The position numbers were made by a program, and so were the translations under genes. A stretch of DNA of 27,232 nt from CAYQTL01 sp964420405 (GTDB lineage: Bacteria > Acidobacteriota > Thermoanaerobaculia > Thermoanaerobaculales > Sulfomarinibacteraceae), in assembly GCA_964420405.1 (NCBI GenBank), contig CAYQTL010000071.1, forward strand, positions 1-27,232. Reading direction: 5' to 3'. The notes under the pieces are model-generated. The model did no database searches and was not told where the DNA came from. It was given only the letters and a program-made list of their open reading frames with translations. Within the stretch, counting starts at the first letter, position 1; the number at the start of each line of letters is the position of its first letter. Below are positions 14,719 through 23,103 of this stretch, piece by piece.

Positions 14719-15666
14719 TCACTCGGGGTCGACGGAAGCCTCCCGGCGCTCGAAGAGCATCGTGCCGGCGCCCTCGTCGGTGGTGTACGTCAGGGCCAGC
14801 CGGCCGAGGTGGAAGCCGAGCTTGGTGGTGGCGCCGAGCTGGCGCAGGAAACGGTCCTCGACCTGCATCGCGGCCTCCGGGCACATCATCTTGGTGGCGG
14901 CGGCCGGCCCCAGCTCGAGATCGCCAGGCGCCGCTCCCGCCTCGACGGGCGCTGTGTAGCGGTTGCAGCCGCTCGATCCGCCGATCCGGTCGTCGCGGGA
15001 GACCAGCGTCACCTCGGGCTCGGCCGGCGCCGGCTCGCCGATGTCCCACGAGCGCAGCACCCACTCGGCGCCGCCGCCGAGGACCTCGGGCGAGAGCCGT
15101 CCCGTCACCTCGCCGCGGACCTCCGCCAGGCCGTCATCCGTCAGCCGCCAGACCCGGGTCGCCAGGTCGCCGGGACAGCACATGGCGTCGCCCTCCCCAG
15201 CCTGGAGCGTGTCGAGCACGACCCCGCCGCCGTCCGTGCGCCAGCCCCGGATCTTCACCCGGTCGCCCACGAACGCCGTGCCGAGGACCTCGACGCCGGC
15301 CCGGCCGTGCTCCAGCGCGGCGAGATGGAGCCGCTCTCCGGAGCCGCCTGTGGTGGTCGACAGCAGCACGACGGCCTCCTCGGCACCGTCGCCGTCGAGG
15401 TCGGCGGTCGCCCGGAACCCGTCGACGAGCTGCACGACGGGCCGCGACACGCCGCCCTCCTGGTACGGCTCACCCTCCCAGCGTCCGTCCTCGAGGGTGA
15501 CGGGTCCCGCGCTCACGTCCAGGGCGGGGAAGGTCGCGGAGCCGATCGCCTCCATGGTGGGCGGTCCGGACGGCTCTGGCACCACGGCGGGATCGACCGC
15601 GGGCGGCTCGGACGGAGCGCAGGCGACGACGGCGGCCACGGCGAGCAGAAGTGCGGCGGAACGCAT
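14719..15666 (-). CDS. META-domain lipoprotein
   Basis: The product has 315 residues and begins with a lipoprotein signal (MRSAALLLAVAAVVAC, lipid-bearing Cys16). The N-terminal half contains a VCBS-like ADLDGDGAEEAVVLLS stretch (about 95-110). The C-terminal part (about 215-310) is a META/HslJ domain (Pfam 03724, also DUF306): WVLRSWDI, IGGSSGCNRYTAP with the characteristic SGCNxY, ATKMMCPEAAMQVEDRFLRQL, and TMLFERRE at the end. In HslJ-like proteins this domain is linked to heat and novobiocin resistance; its function here is unknown. Start ATG at 15666 has AGGAGG at good spacing, with TAGAAT further upstream. It is a single gene, probably anchored in the outer or inner membrane facing the periplasm. 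Confidence 0.88.
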   Translation of the reverse strand: MRSAALLLAVAAVVACAPSEPPAVDPAVVPEPSGPPTMEAIGSATFPALDVSAGPVTLEDGRWEGEPYQEGGVSRPVVQLVDGFRATADLDGDGAEEAVVLLSTTTGGSGERLHLAALEHGRAGVEVLGTAFVGDRVKIRGWRTDGGGVVLDTLQAGEGDAMCCPGDLATRVWRLTDDGLAEVRGEVTGRLSPEVLGGGAEWVLRSWDIGEPAPAEPEVTLVSRDDRIGGSSGCNRYTAPVEAGAAPGDLELGPAAATKMMCPEAAMQVEDRFLRQLGATTKLGFHLGRLALTYTTDEGAGTMLFERREASVDPE

Positions 15667-15709
15667 GGCGGATCCTCCTGGTCGGCGCGATCTCCGGTGT
15701 GCGCCGCGG

Positions 15710-15715
15710 ATTCTA
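15710..15715 (-). promoter_or_regulatory. -10 box upstream of the META lipoprotein gene
   Basis: On the minus strand TAGAAT lies 44-49 nt upstream of the ATG at 15666, in a TGTAGAAT context. The same hexamer is found upstream of the DUF2461 gene (26968-26973). Confidence 0.5.
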
Positions 15716-15751
15716 CACTGGTGCGTCGCGGCCACCGCTTCCGTCCCAGCC

Positions 15752-15781
15752 CCCGATCCCGTTCCCGATCCCGATCCCGAT
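15752..15781. repeat. CCCGAT array upstream of the META lipoprotein gene
   Basis: CCCGATCCCGTTCCCGATCC continues for about five hexamer units. It starts 86 bp upstream of the ATG at 15666, just beyond the TAGAAT box. An opposite-strand array follows at 15866-15889. Confidence 0.85.
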
Positions 15782-15865
15782 GATGCGCGTCGGACCGGGC
15801 CCGGTGTGCCCCGGGTGGAGTCATCGGGAGGTGATCGCGGTGCGACGGTCGCCCTGTGCGAGATC

Positions 15866-15889
15866 ATCGGGACCGGAACCGGGATCGGA
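15866..15889. repeat. GGGATC-type array downstream of the ELWxxDGT gene
   Basis: ATCGGGACCGGAACCGGGATCGG lies 10-33 bp beyond the stop of the repeat protein (15899), inverted with respect to the array at 15752-15781. Confidence 0.7.
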
Positions 15890-15898
15890 GAACGCAGC

Positions 15899-18607
15899 CT
15901 ACGGCACGACGCTCGACCAGACGGCGACGTCGCCAGACTCGAAGCCGTCGTCGAACAGCAGAGCCGGGTAGCGGAACAGCTCCGCACCGCCCACCGAGTC
16001 GTTGGCGGTGAAGAGCAGCACGTCCCCCGCCGCCGTCAGATCGCCGATATCCGACCCGCTCGGACCCGGGTTGACGTCCCATGCCAGCTTCGTGCCCGCT
16101 GCGGTGCCGTCGGTCACCCACAGCTCGCGGCCGTGGACGCCGTCGTCGGCTGCGAAGTACACCAGGTCGCCGATCCGCGTGAACCCCGACGGGTTCGACG
16201 ACGCCGGACCCGGGTTGATGTCCTTGAAGATCACCGTCGCACCGGGGTTGCCGTTGGACCGCGCCAGCTCGGCACCGCGGGCGGCGTCGCGGGCGACGAA
16301 CACCACTCGGTTTCCGACCGCCAGGATCTCATCGGAGACCGCCGTCGGGCTGTCGGGGTCGAGATCCCGCAACAGGTTCGTCCCCGGCGTCGTCCCGTTC
16401 GTGACGTACAGCGAAAGGCCGACGGTCGGGTCGCTGGCTGCGAAGAACACCTCGTCGCCGGCCGCGACGAACGAGGTCGGGTTCGAGTTGCCCGGCCCGG
16501 GAGCGAGGTCCGCGAGCTGGTTGGCGCCGCCGCCCACACCCGACGTTACCCAGGGCTCCCGTCCGTCGACCCCGGTCGCGGCGAAGAACACCAGTCCGAG
16601 GCCCGCTCCGAGCTCGCTCGGCGTCGACGAGCCGAGCGGGTTGACGTCGCCGAGCATCACCGTCCCGGAGACGGTTCCGTCGCTGACGAACGGCTCCGTC
16701 CCGTATGCCGCGCTGCTGGCGGACAGGTACACCAGCCCGCCGGCGGTGAACATGTTGGCGGGGTTGTCGTCGCTGCCGGGGTTGGTGTCGATCCGGGTCA
16801 CCACCACGCCGTCCGTGCTCATGAGCTCGGTCGTCCCGTCGGGGTGGTCCGCGCCCCACAGCAGGAATCCGGGGCCCGCGTGGATGCTGAACGGAGAGCT
16901 GTCGGCGGCGCCCGGCTGCAGGTCGACCACCATCTCGGTGCCCGCCTCGGTGCCGTCGGTCCGGAACAGCTCGCGGCCGAAGACGGGATCGTCGAGCTCG
17001 AAGTAGGTCTCGCCGCCGAACGGCACGAGGTCCGTGCCGAGCGGAAACGCACTGCCGGCAGGGTCCAGGTCGGCGATCATCCGCGTGCCGGTCCGGGTCC
17101 CGTCGCTCGTCCACAGCTCCCGGCCGTGGACTCCGTCCGACGCGACGAAGTGCAGCTCGGTCCCGGTCCACACCAGGTTCGCGGGATCCGAGCCCGGGTC
17201 GGCGTGGTCGGCGACCATGAACGTCCCCGCGGTCGTGCCGTCGCTCGTCCACAGCTCCTGGCCGCTGGCGCCGTCGTCGGCGAGGACGTACAGCCGGTCG
17301 TCGAGCACCACGGCCGCCGTCTCGATGATCTCGGCGAAGGTCCGCACCACCCGGGTCCCGGCGCTGGTGCCGTCGCTGACCCACAGCTCGTCGTCGTCGA
17401 ACGCATCTCCCTCCACCAGGACCATCAGCCCGGTCGAAAGCGGGTGGATCCCCCGGACATCCGAGTCGCCGGAGGGCGTCATGTCCGCCACCAGCGAGGT
17501 CCCCGGCGTCGTGCCGTCGCTCGTCCACAGCTCCCGTCCGGTCGCGGTCTGGTCGTCGGCCGCGAAGTACAGCCGCCCGCCCCAGTATGCGAACGCCTCG
17601 GGGGTCGAGCTGTCGGGGCCGGGTGCGATGTCCGCCACCAACGTCACCGTCACGCCGTCGGTCCGGTACAGCTCGGAGCCGATGCCGGACCCGATCGCCC
17701 GGAAGAACAGCAGGCCCGGCTGCGCCACTAGGCCGTCGCTGGGCGAGCTCGACGCAGATCCCGGGTTGATGTCGGCCACCTGGGTGGTCGTGACGCCGTC
17801 CGAGCGCCACAGCTCGCTTCCGGTGACGCCGTCGGTGGCCCGGAACGCGAGAGTTGCAGGCCCGACCGCCACGAGATCCGCCGGCCCGGCGGACGCCGTT
17901 CCGGGGTTCAGGTCGGCGACCTGCTGGACCGTGCCGTCCGGCAGGATCCGGTAGAGCTCCCGGCCGGTGAGGCCGTCGTCGGCGACGAAGTAGAGGATGT
18001 CGCCCACCGCCGTGAAGTCCGTCGGGCCCGAGGAGCCGGGTCCCGGCAGGATGTCGAACCGCTCGGTGCCGAGGGCGGTGCCGTCGGTCCGCATCGGCTC
18101 GATCCCGAAGTCGGGATGGCTGTGCCGGTAGTAGACGTACCCGCCGGCGGTCGTCAGGTAGACCGGGCACACTCCGGTGTCGGCAGGGTCCGAGTCCACG
18201 ACCATCGAGATGGTGCCCCCTACCAGCTCGGCCTTCCACATCTCGCAGTTGCCCGGCCCCGCGAAGCCCGGGAACAGCATGTCGTCGCCGAGCGACACGA
18301 AGTCCCGCGGCGCGACCCCGTCCAGCCCCGGCCGCACGTCCGCCAGCCGCGACACCGTCACGCCGTCGCTGGTCCACGGCTCCGCACCCGAAAGACCGTC
18401 ATCGCCCAGGAACACCAGAATGCCGTTCACCACCCGCAGCGGAAACGACGCGAGCCCCGCCGACTGGTCGCCGGCCGTGTTGATGTCGATGCCCTGGGCG
18501 AAGCCGGACCCCGGCGCCACGAGCGCCGCGGACACGACCACCGCCGTCGCGACGCGGCGCCACGCCGAGTCGAAACCGAGACGTCCACCCCGCACGAGCT
18601 GTGCCAT
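15899..18607 (-). CDS. secreted ELWxxDGT-repeat protein with DGFESGD C-terminal tail
   Basis: A 902-residue exported protein. The signal peptide (about 1-38, ending GFAQ) is followed by roughly seventeen to eighteen repeats of about 45-50 residues. Each has a strand such as GDxLYFxADDGxxGxELWxSDGTxxGTxxVxDxxPG; clear ELWTSDGT, ELWVSDGT and ELFRTDGT cores are present. Such ELWxxDGT repeats form a beta-propeller-like or solenoid fold and occur in large surface proteins of environmental bacteria. The last residues, LFDDGFESGDVAVWSSVVP, match the DGFESGD-x-xxW tail found at the C-termini of many secreted proteins in some Acidobacteria and Gammaproteobacteria, where it may act as a sorting tag. 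ATG at 18607 is preceded by GGAG. Transcribed alone; function unknown, probably cell-surface. Confidence 0.9.
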   Translation of the reverse strand: MAQLVRGGRLGFDSAWRRVATAVVVSAALVAPGSGFAQGIDINTAGDQSAGLASFPLRVVNGILVFLGDDGLSGAEPWTSDGVTVSRLADVRPGLDGVAPRDFVSLGDDMLFPGFAGPGNCEMWKAELVGGTISMVVDSDPADTGVCPVYLTTAGGYVYYRHSHPDFGIEPMRTDGTALGTERFDILPGPGSSGPTDFTAVGDILYFVADDGLTGRELYRILPDGTVQQVADLNPGTASAGPADLVAVGPATLAFRATDGVTGSELWRSDGVTTTQVADINPGSASSSPSDGLVAQPGLLFFRAIGSGIGSELYRTDGVTVTLVADIAPGPDSSTPEAFAYWGGRLYFAADDQTATGRELWTSDGTTPGTSLVADMTPSGDSDVRGIHPLSTGLMVLVEGDAFDDDELWVSDGTSAGTRVVRTFAEIIETAAVVLDDRLYVLADDGASGQELWTSDGTTAGTFMVADHADPGSDPANLVWTGTELHFVASDGVHGRELWTSDGTRTGTRMIADLDPAGSAFPLGTDLVPFGGETYFELDDPVFGRELFRTDGTEAGTEMVVDLQPGAADSSPFSIHAGPGFLLWGADHPDGTTELMSTDGVVVTRIDTNPGSDDNPANMFTAGGLVYLSASSAAYGTEPFVSDGTVSGTVMLGDVNPLGSSTPSELGAGLGLVFFAATGVDGREPWVTSGVGGGANQLADLAPGPGNSNPTSFVAAGDEVFFAASDPTVGLSLYVTNGTTPGTNLLRDLDPDSPTAVSDEILAVGNRVVFVARDAARGAELARSNGNPGATVIFKDINPGPASSNPSGFTRIGDLVYFAADDGVHGRELWVTDGTAAGTKLAWDVNPGPSGSDIGDLTAAGDVLLFTANDSVGGAELFRYPALLFDDGFESGDVAVWSSVVP

Positions 18608-18958
18608 GACCTGCTCCCAGCCGGCCGCGCTGCCGGCGGCCGGACGACTCCCGCCGCTGATCGCGCCGTCCGGCGTCGGACGGGGACACGCTCCGCGGCA
18701 CCGATCTCGAGCCCGGACCCGCTCGCACGGGGGGCCGCTGCACTCGCAGATGATGAGCGGGTGAACCACCGACCCGCGGCGCCACCTTCCAGCGGCCGGA
18801 TCGAGCGCCGTGACGCCGAGGCCGCAGCAGGTACCTGCAGGCCGGCATCCGCAGTCCGGCGGCTGCACCCACGCCCCGGCCCGGCGAGGCCCACCTGCGC
18901 CGTCGCCACACCGCGGCCGCCCGCGGCGGCCGGCCGTGAGACCGGCGCGACGGCGAAG
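18608..18958. other. intergenic region, 351 bp, with a perfect 12-bp palindrome
   Basis: I see no gene here. GCAGGTACCTGC at 18827-18838 is a perfect palindrome roughly 220 bp upstream of the ELWxxDGT start. Just beyond the kinase stop (18959), GCGCCGG and CCGGCC blocks (about 18925-18950) could form the 3' hairpin of the kinase transcript. Confidence 0.5.
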
Positions 18959-20131
18959 CTACGGGGGCGCGCTGCCGGGGGTGGCCAGCGGCAGCCGGAA
19001 CCGGAACTCGGTCCCGCTCTCCGGGCTCGTGCGGAAGTCGACGCGACCACCGAGGCAGCTCTCGCCGAGGAGCTTCATGGAGTAGGTGCCGAGCCCGCGG
19101 CCGACACCCCGTTTGGTGGTGAAGCTCCGGTGGAACACCCGGGCCGCCACCGTCTCCGGGATCGGCGCCCGGTTCCACACCGAGAAGGTCACCGTCTCCG
19201 GCTCGCGGTCCACCGCGAGCCGGACCGTGTCCCCGATCTCGCTCGCCTCGAGCGCGTTGACCACCATGTTGCCCAGCACCCGGAACAGCAGCGAGCGGTC
19301 GGCCTCGACCTGCAGGTCGGCCGGGACCGCTCGGGCCTCGAGGCGCTTGCCGGCCGCCTCGGGATGGGAGCCGTACTGCCGCACCAGGTCGTCCACCAGC
19401 TCGGCCACCGCGATCGGCTCGTGCCGGACCAGGGACACGGGGCCCTCCGAGCCATGGATGAACCGCTGGATCGCGATCTCCTTGACGAGCCGCTGCGCCG
19501 AACCCAGGATCCGTCCGGCACGATCCCGCGTCGCCGGGTCCTCGGCCTGCAGCGCCAGCAGCTCGGCGTGGCCCACGACCGTCGCCGCCAGGTTGTTGAC
19601 GTCGTGGAAGAACACCCGCTCGAGCATGGACGAGCGCACGTCCCGCGACACGTCCTGCAGGTACAGCAACACCAGCCGGTGGGAATCGGCCTCGAACGGG
19701 TACGCCTGGACCCGGAAGAACAGGTCGTCGAGCTCGTCGGCGCCCCTCGAGATGGTGCACAGGCCCTCGGTGGGCCGGTCCTTGGCGAGGGTGACCGCGA
19801 TCGCGACGGCGGCGCCGCACGAGCTGCACTGCTCGGTGGTCCCGCATCCGTCCGGCAGGCCCGCGGCGTGCTCGCATCCGAGCACCTCCCCCGGCCGCAG
19901 CCCGAGCAGCTCGCCCGCGTCCTCGAGACCGAGGCTCGCGAGCAGCGCCTGGTTGGCCGCCAGCACCTGGCGGCGGTCGTTGAGCACCGCCAGCAGCGCC
20001 TGCGACATCTCGAGCAGGGTGCCGAGGATCGGGCTCCCGACGACCTCCGCGGTCTGCCGCTCGAGGTGGGTGCCGTCGAGCCGCGGACCCGGTGGACGGT
20101 ATCTCTCGCGTGCTCCCCTCTCAGGTTCCAC
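18959..20131 (-). CDS. soluble sensor histidine kinase with four-cysteine PAS domain
   Basis: The product has 390 residues and no membrane helix. Residues about 35-165 form a PAS domain with an unusual cysteine set, GCEHAAGLPDGCGTTEQCSSCGA (Cys86, 96, 102, 105), followed by LHRLV-like strands and LYLQDVSRD. The phospho-acceptor is His176 in FFHDVNNLAATVVGHAELL. The HATPase_c domain has the N-box GNMVVNALEA (about 287-296), VWNRAPIPE and the glycine-rich GVGRGLGTYSMKLLGE (about 342-357). It should autophosphorylate in the cytoplasm in response to a signal sensed through the cysteines (metal, redox or Fe-S; inferred). No response regulator is adjacent. GTG at 20131 has GGAGG six nt upstream; the frame is open further upstream but has no better start. 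Confidence 0.87.
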   Translation of the reverse strand: MEPERGARERYRPPGPRLDGTHLERQTAEVVGSPILGTLLEMSQALLAVLNDRRQVLAANQALLASLGLEDAGELLGLRPGEVLGCEHAAGLPDGCGTTEQCSSCGAAVAIAVTLAKDRPTEGLCTISRGADELDDLFFRVQAYPFEADSHRLVLLYLQDVSRDVRSSMLERVFFHDVNNLAATVVGHAELLALQAEDPATRDRAGRILGSAQRLVKEIAIQRFIHGSEGPVSLVRHEPIAVAELVDDLVRQYGSHPEAAGKRLEARAVPADLQVEADRSLLFRVLGNMVVNALEASEIGDTVRLAVDREPETVTFSVWNRAPIPETVAARVFHRSFTTKRGVGRGLGTYSMKLLGESCLGGRVDFRTSPESGTEFRFRLPLATPGSAPP

Positions 20132-20258
20132 CCGCCACCTCCCCGTTCCGACAGCCGAGCCCGGCGGTGACGCTCCCGCTCGAAGGCGTGATCCCGCTCC
20201 CGCCCACGGCCACAACGGGCGCTGCCCAGACGTGCTCTCGTTGTGGACGTGCCCGATC

Positions 20259-20275
20259 GTACTCCTCGAGAGTAC
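20259..20275. promoter_or_regulatory. 17-bp inverted repeat, possible operator
   Basis: GTACTC (20259-20264) and GAGTAC (20270-20275) are exact reverse complements around a 5-bp centre. On the minus strand it is directly next to TACGAT (20256-20261), a possible -10 box for the histidine kinase. The binding protein is unknown. Confidence 0.5.
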
Positions 20276-20422
20276 CACGCATGCCAAGATGTCTCCCGTG
20301 ACCGACGCGGCGTGCCGGCGTTGCGATGCGCGCCTGCGCCCGCCCGTACGCGGTCCACAGTGCGGCTCACCGGCACGGTCGCGCCGGGGCCGGCTCGCTT
20401 CCGACCGGTCCCCAGCTCCGCA

Positions 20423-20428
20423 TACACT
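20423..20428 (+). promoter_or_regulatory. -10 box of the Ser/Thr kinase gene; leaderless transcript likely
   Basis: TACACT ends 8 nt before the A of the ATG at 20437, so transcription would begin at or within a base or two of the start codon. A weak -35 match, TTCCGA at 20399-20404, has a spacer of about 18 bp. No Shine-Dalgarno sequence precedes the ATG, which agrees with a leaderless mRNA. Confidence 0.45.
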
Positions 20429-20436
20429 GGGCTCTC

Positions 20437-23103
20437 ATGGAGGGCGCACCCTCACGCCCCTCGGTTCCATCCGACGCCACGGTCACGTGGCGGCGGTCAG
20501 GCGACGTCGCCGACCTGGCTCCTCCCGGCCGTTGGCGGCCCGTCCGCCTTCTCGGCGCCGGCGGTCAGGGCGCGGTCTGGCTCGCCGACGACACCGAGCT
20601 CGGCATGCGGATCGCCGTCAAGGTGGTCGCGCGGCCAGACTCCCCCGAGGCCATGGAGCGCGTCCGTCGCGAGGTCCGGACGGCGCGGACCGTCCGCCAT
20701 CCGGCACTCGTGCGCCTCTTCGACTTCGTCGAGCAGGACGGCTGCGTCGCCGTGGCGATGGAGCATCTGGAGGGCGGCACTGTCCGCGGGCTGCTCGAGG
20801 ACGGGCCCCTGCCCGTCAACCGCGTCGTCGAGATCGGAGGCCGCGTGCTCGGCGCGCTGGGAGCCCTCCACGCCGCAGGGGTCGTGCACCGCGACGTCAA
20901 GCCCTCCAACATCCTCCTCGACGCCGCCGGAGACGCCCGCCTCGGCGACCTCGGGCTCGTACGTCCCGTCGACGCCGGCGACGAGCTCACCCGCACCGGG
21001 GCGTTGCCCGGGACGCCGTCGTACATGAGCCCCGAGCAGATCCGGGGTGAGGCGGCGACGCCCTCCTCGGACCTCTACAGCCTGGGCGTGACGCTGTACC
21101 GGATGCTGACGGGCGAGCTGCCGTTCTCGGGGGGCTCCGACTACGCTGTGATCGAGAAGCAGCTGCGGGCGCCGCCGCCGGCTGTGCGGACGCGCCGCCG
21201 GGAGTGCCCGCGATGGCTCGCCGGATTCGTCGCCCGCTGCCTCGCCAAGCGGCCGGACGACCGCTGGCCGGACGCCCGGACGGCGCTGGCGGCGTTCGAG
21301 CGGCGCCGTACGGGCCTCGGGCCACGACGGCGGCGCGCCCTCGGCTGGACCGCGCTCGGGGCGGCGGCAGCCGGCACACTGGCGCTCGCCGCCGTCTGGA
21401 TGCAGCCGTCGGCGTCGATCGCCGACGTCCAGGTCACGGAGCGGACCGCGATCGTCCGGGACCCGAACGGCCGGGAGCTCTGGCGCCGGCCGCTCGCCGC
21501 CACCGCGTGTGCGGCCCTCGTGGGGGACTTCCACCGCCGACGGGGGCTCGAGGTGGTGACCGTGGAGCCGTCCCCGGTCGCGGGAGGCGAGCTGCCCGAC
21601 GTAGTGGTCCGCGACGGGACCGACATCGAGCTTGCGCGCTCCTCCCTGCCGCTGTCGGTCCGCAGCTACTTCCCGGACGTCGGCCCGGGCTTCGACCTCT
21701 TCCTCCGCCCCGTCAGTCTCGATGACGACCCGTACGACGACCTGCTGTGGATCGCCAACGACCGCACGGCGTACGCGGGCATCGTCGGGACGTGGAACGC
21801 CGATCCAGAGACGACGGCACGGGTCGCGGCGCTCAACTCCGGCCACGTGCGGGCGTGCACGGTGGCCGACCTCGACGCCGACGGCCGGCGCGAGCTGCTC
21901 GTCGGCGGGCTCAACAACCTCCTCGGATTCCAGTGGTTCGTGGGGCGGACGTCGCTGGGTCGCGAGCATCCGGCGGTGCCGCCGGAGCTGTGGAGCGTGG
22001 AGCAGTCGGCCGCCGGCCGGCCGTTCGGGTACGACGCCTACCTGCTGCTGGGCGAGTACCGTCCGGGCGACCTCCGGCTGCGCGTCGACGGCCGGGAGGT
22101 GCAGGTCGTCCAGGGGGGTGCGACCCACGACCTCGGACCGGGATCGCTCCTGCACGAGCCGGGGGCGGCGAGCCTCCGCCGATTCTGGCGCGACGTCGCC
22201 GGGCTGCGGAGCCTGTCCGACCCCGTCGCGGTGACCGCCGCGTTCGGGAGGCTCGGGGAAAGTCACCCGCAGCTGTGGAGCGACCCGGCGTACCGCGGCG
22301 CCGCCGCGCTGATGGCCGCCGCCATGCTGGCAGAACGGGGCGCGCCGCTCGCCGGCGCCGACCTGCTGCGGGCCGCGCGCACAGGCGTCGACGCCCCACG
22401 CCGGACCTGGCGCGTCGAGGGCGAGCTACGCCTCATCGCCGGGCGTTTCGACGGCGGCGTCGCCGCGCTCGAGGAGGCGGTCGCGATGGCCGGCCGGGGA
22501 TTCCCGCCGCTGGACGAGCTGCTCGGCCTCGCGCTGGCCGCCGCGGTCACCGGCAACGAGGACCTCATGTCGCGGGCGGAGTCCCATCTCCGGGTCGCCA
22601 TCGACACGGGTGCCGACGGGTTGCTGCGCGAGCTGTCGGTGGTGCGGTCGTTCCTGTGGGGAGAGCACGGGGGCCACGCCCCGCAGCTCGATCCGCATCC
22701 CGGCGCCTTCGAGGCCGCCGCGGTGCTGCGGCGGTGGTCACGGCTCGAGGCGGGCAGCGCCAGCGACGACGACACCGGTGCCCTCGGGCAGCTGCCGGCC
22801 TCGAGCGGGACCCGCGACCTCGCCCGCCTCGCGCTGGCGCGCCACGCCCATCTCGCCGGCCGCCCCGGCAAGGCCCGTCAGATCGCCGGCGACGCGGTCT
22901 GGAACCTCGAGCAACGCGCGCGGACCGACTGGCCGTCGGCGGCCTGGTGGACCCTGGGCCGGTGGGTTCTCGCCGAGGCCCTGCTCGACTCGGGGGAGCC
23001 GGAGGCCGCCCTGCCGCACCTCGAGGCCGTCGCCGCGTACGCACCCGGCACCTTCTACGGCCGCACCGCCCGCGAGCGCCTCGAGCAGCTGCCGGCCCCG
23101 TAG
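20437..23103 (+). CDS. transmembrane Ser/Thr protein kinase with extracytoplasmic FG-GAP-like and TPR-like regions
   Basis: An 888-residue PknB-type kinase. The kinase domain covers about 33-290: glycine loop LLGAGGQGAVWLA, Lys62 in AVKVV, Glu79, catalytic HRDVKPSN (151-158), DLG in place of DFG (171-173) and GTPSYMSPE (192-200). One membrane helix follows a basic RRRR run (about 301-322). The outer part begins with beta-rich segments including CTVADLDADGRRELLVGGLNN, like an FG-GAP/VCBS strand with a calcium-type loop, and ends with TPR-like helices (about 640-885). It should phosphorylate Ser/Thr in the cytoplasm in response to an outside signal. It is divergent from the histidine kinase. 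The TAG stop lies in CCCCGTAGCGCC, the start of a REP-like unit. Confidence 0.92.
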   Translation: MEGAPSRPSVPSDATVTWRRSGDVADLAPPGRWRPVRLLGAGGQGAVWLADDTELGMRIAVKVVARPDSPEAMERVRREVRTARTVRHPALVRLFDFVEQDGCVAVAMEHLEGGTVRGLLEDGPLPVNRVVEIGGRVLGALGALHAAGVVHRDVKPSNILLDAAGDARLGDLGLVRPVDAGDELTRTGALPGTPSYMSPEQIRGEAATPSSDLYSLGVTLYRMLTGELPFSGGSDYAVIEKQLRAPPPAVRTRRRECPRWLAGFVARCLAKRPDDRWPDARTALAAFERRRTGLGPRRRRALGWTALGAAAAGTLALAAVWMQPSASIADVQVTERTAIVRDPNGRELWRRPLAATACAALVGDFHRRRGLEVVTVEPSPVAGGELPDVVVRDGTDIELARSSLPLSVRSYFPDVGPGFDLFLRPVSLDDDPYDDLLWIANDRTAYAGIVGTWNADPETTARVAALNSGHVRACTVADLDADGRRELLVGGLNNLLGFQWFVGRTSLGREHPAVPPELWSVEQSAAGRPFGYDAYLLLGEYRPGDLRLRVDGREVQVVQGGATHDLGPGSLLHEPGAASLRRFWRDVAGLRSLSDPVAVTAAFGRLGESHPQLWSDPAYRGAAALMAAAMLAERGAPLAGADLLRAARTGVDAPRRTWRVEGELRLIAGRFDGGVAALEEAVAMAGRGFPPLDELLGLALAAAVTGNEDLMSRAESHLRVAIDTGADGLLRELSVVRSFLWGEHGGHAPQLDPHPGAFEAAAVLRRWSRLEAGSASDDDTGALGQLPASSGTRDLARLALARHAHLAGRPGKARQIAGDAVWNLEQRARTDWPSAAWWTLGRWVLAEALLDSGEPEAALPHLEAVAAYAPGTFYGRTARERLEQLPAP

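Larger units (their letters stand above)
20132..20436. promoter_or_regulatory. divergent promoter region between histidine kinase and Ser/Thr kinase
   Basis: This 305-bp region separates two kinase genes that point away from each other. It contains the inverted repeat GTACTC-N5-GAGTAC at 20259-20275 and a plus-strand TACACT box at 20423-20428. I found no supported gene in it. Confidence 0.6.

Noticed and set aside
4598..17731. Very long plus-strand open frames opposite the TonB, TPR, Big_5-esterase, META and ELWxxDGT genes
   Set aside because: They are antisense frames of GC-rich genes: their proteins are rich in Arg, Pro, Ala and Gly with no recognisable domain, while the minus-strand frames carry clear families, starts and signal peptides.
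20288..20400. A possible zinc-ribbon coding segment (CRRCDARLRPPVRGPQCG) ahead of the Ser/Thr kinase, as if a frameshifted N-terminus
   Set aside because: Only three of four cysteines are present, it is in a different frame from the kinase, no ribosome-binding site precedes it, and the kinase has a good start with a promoter at 20437.
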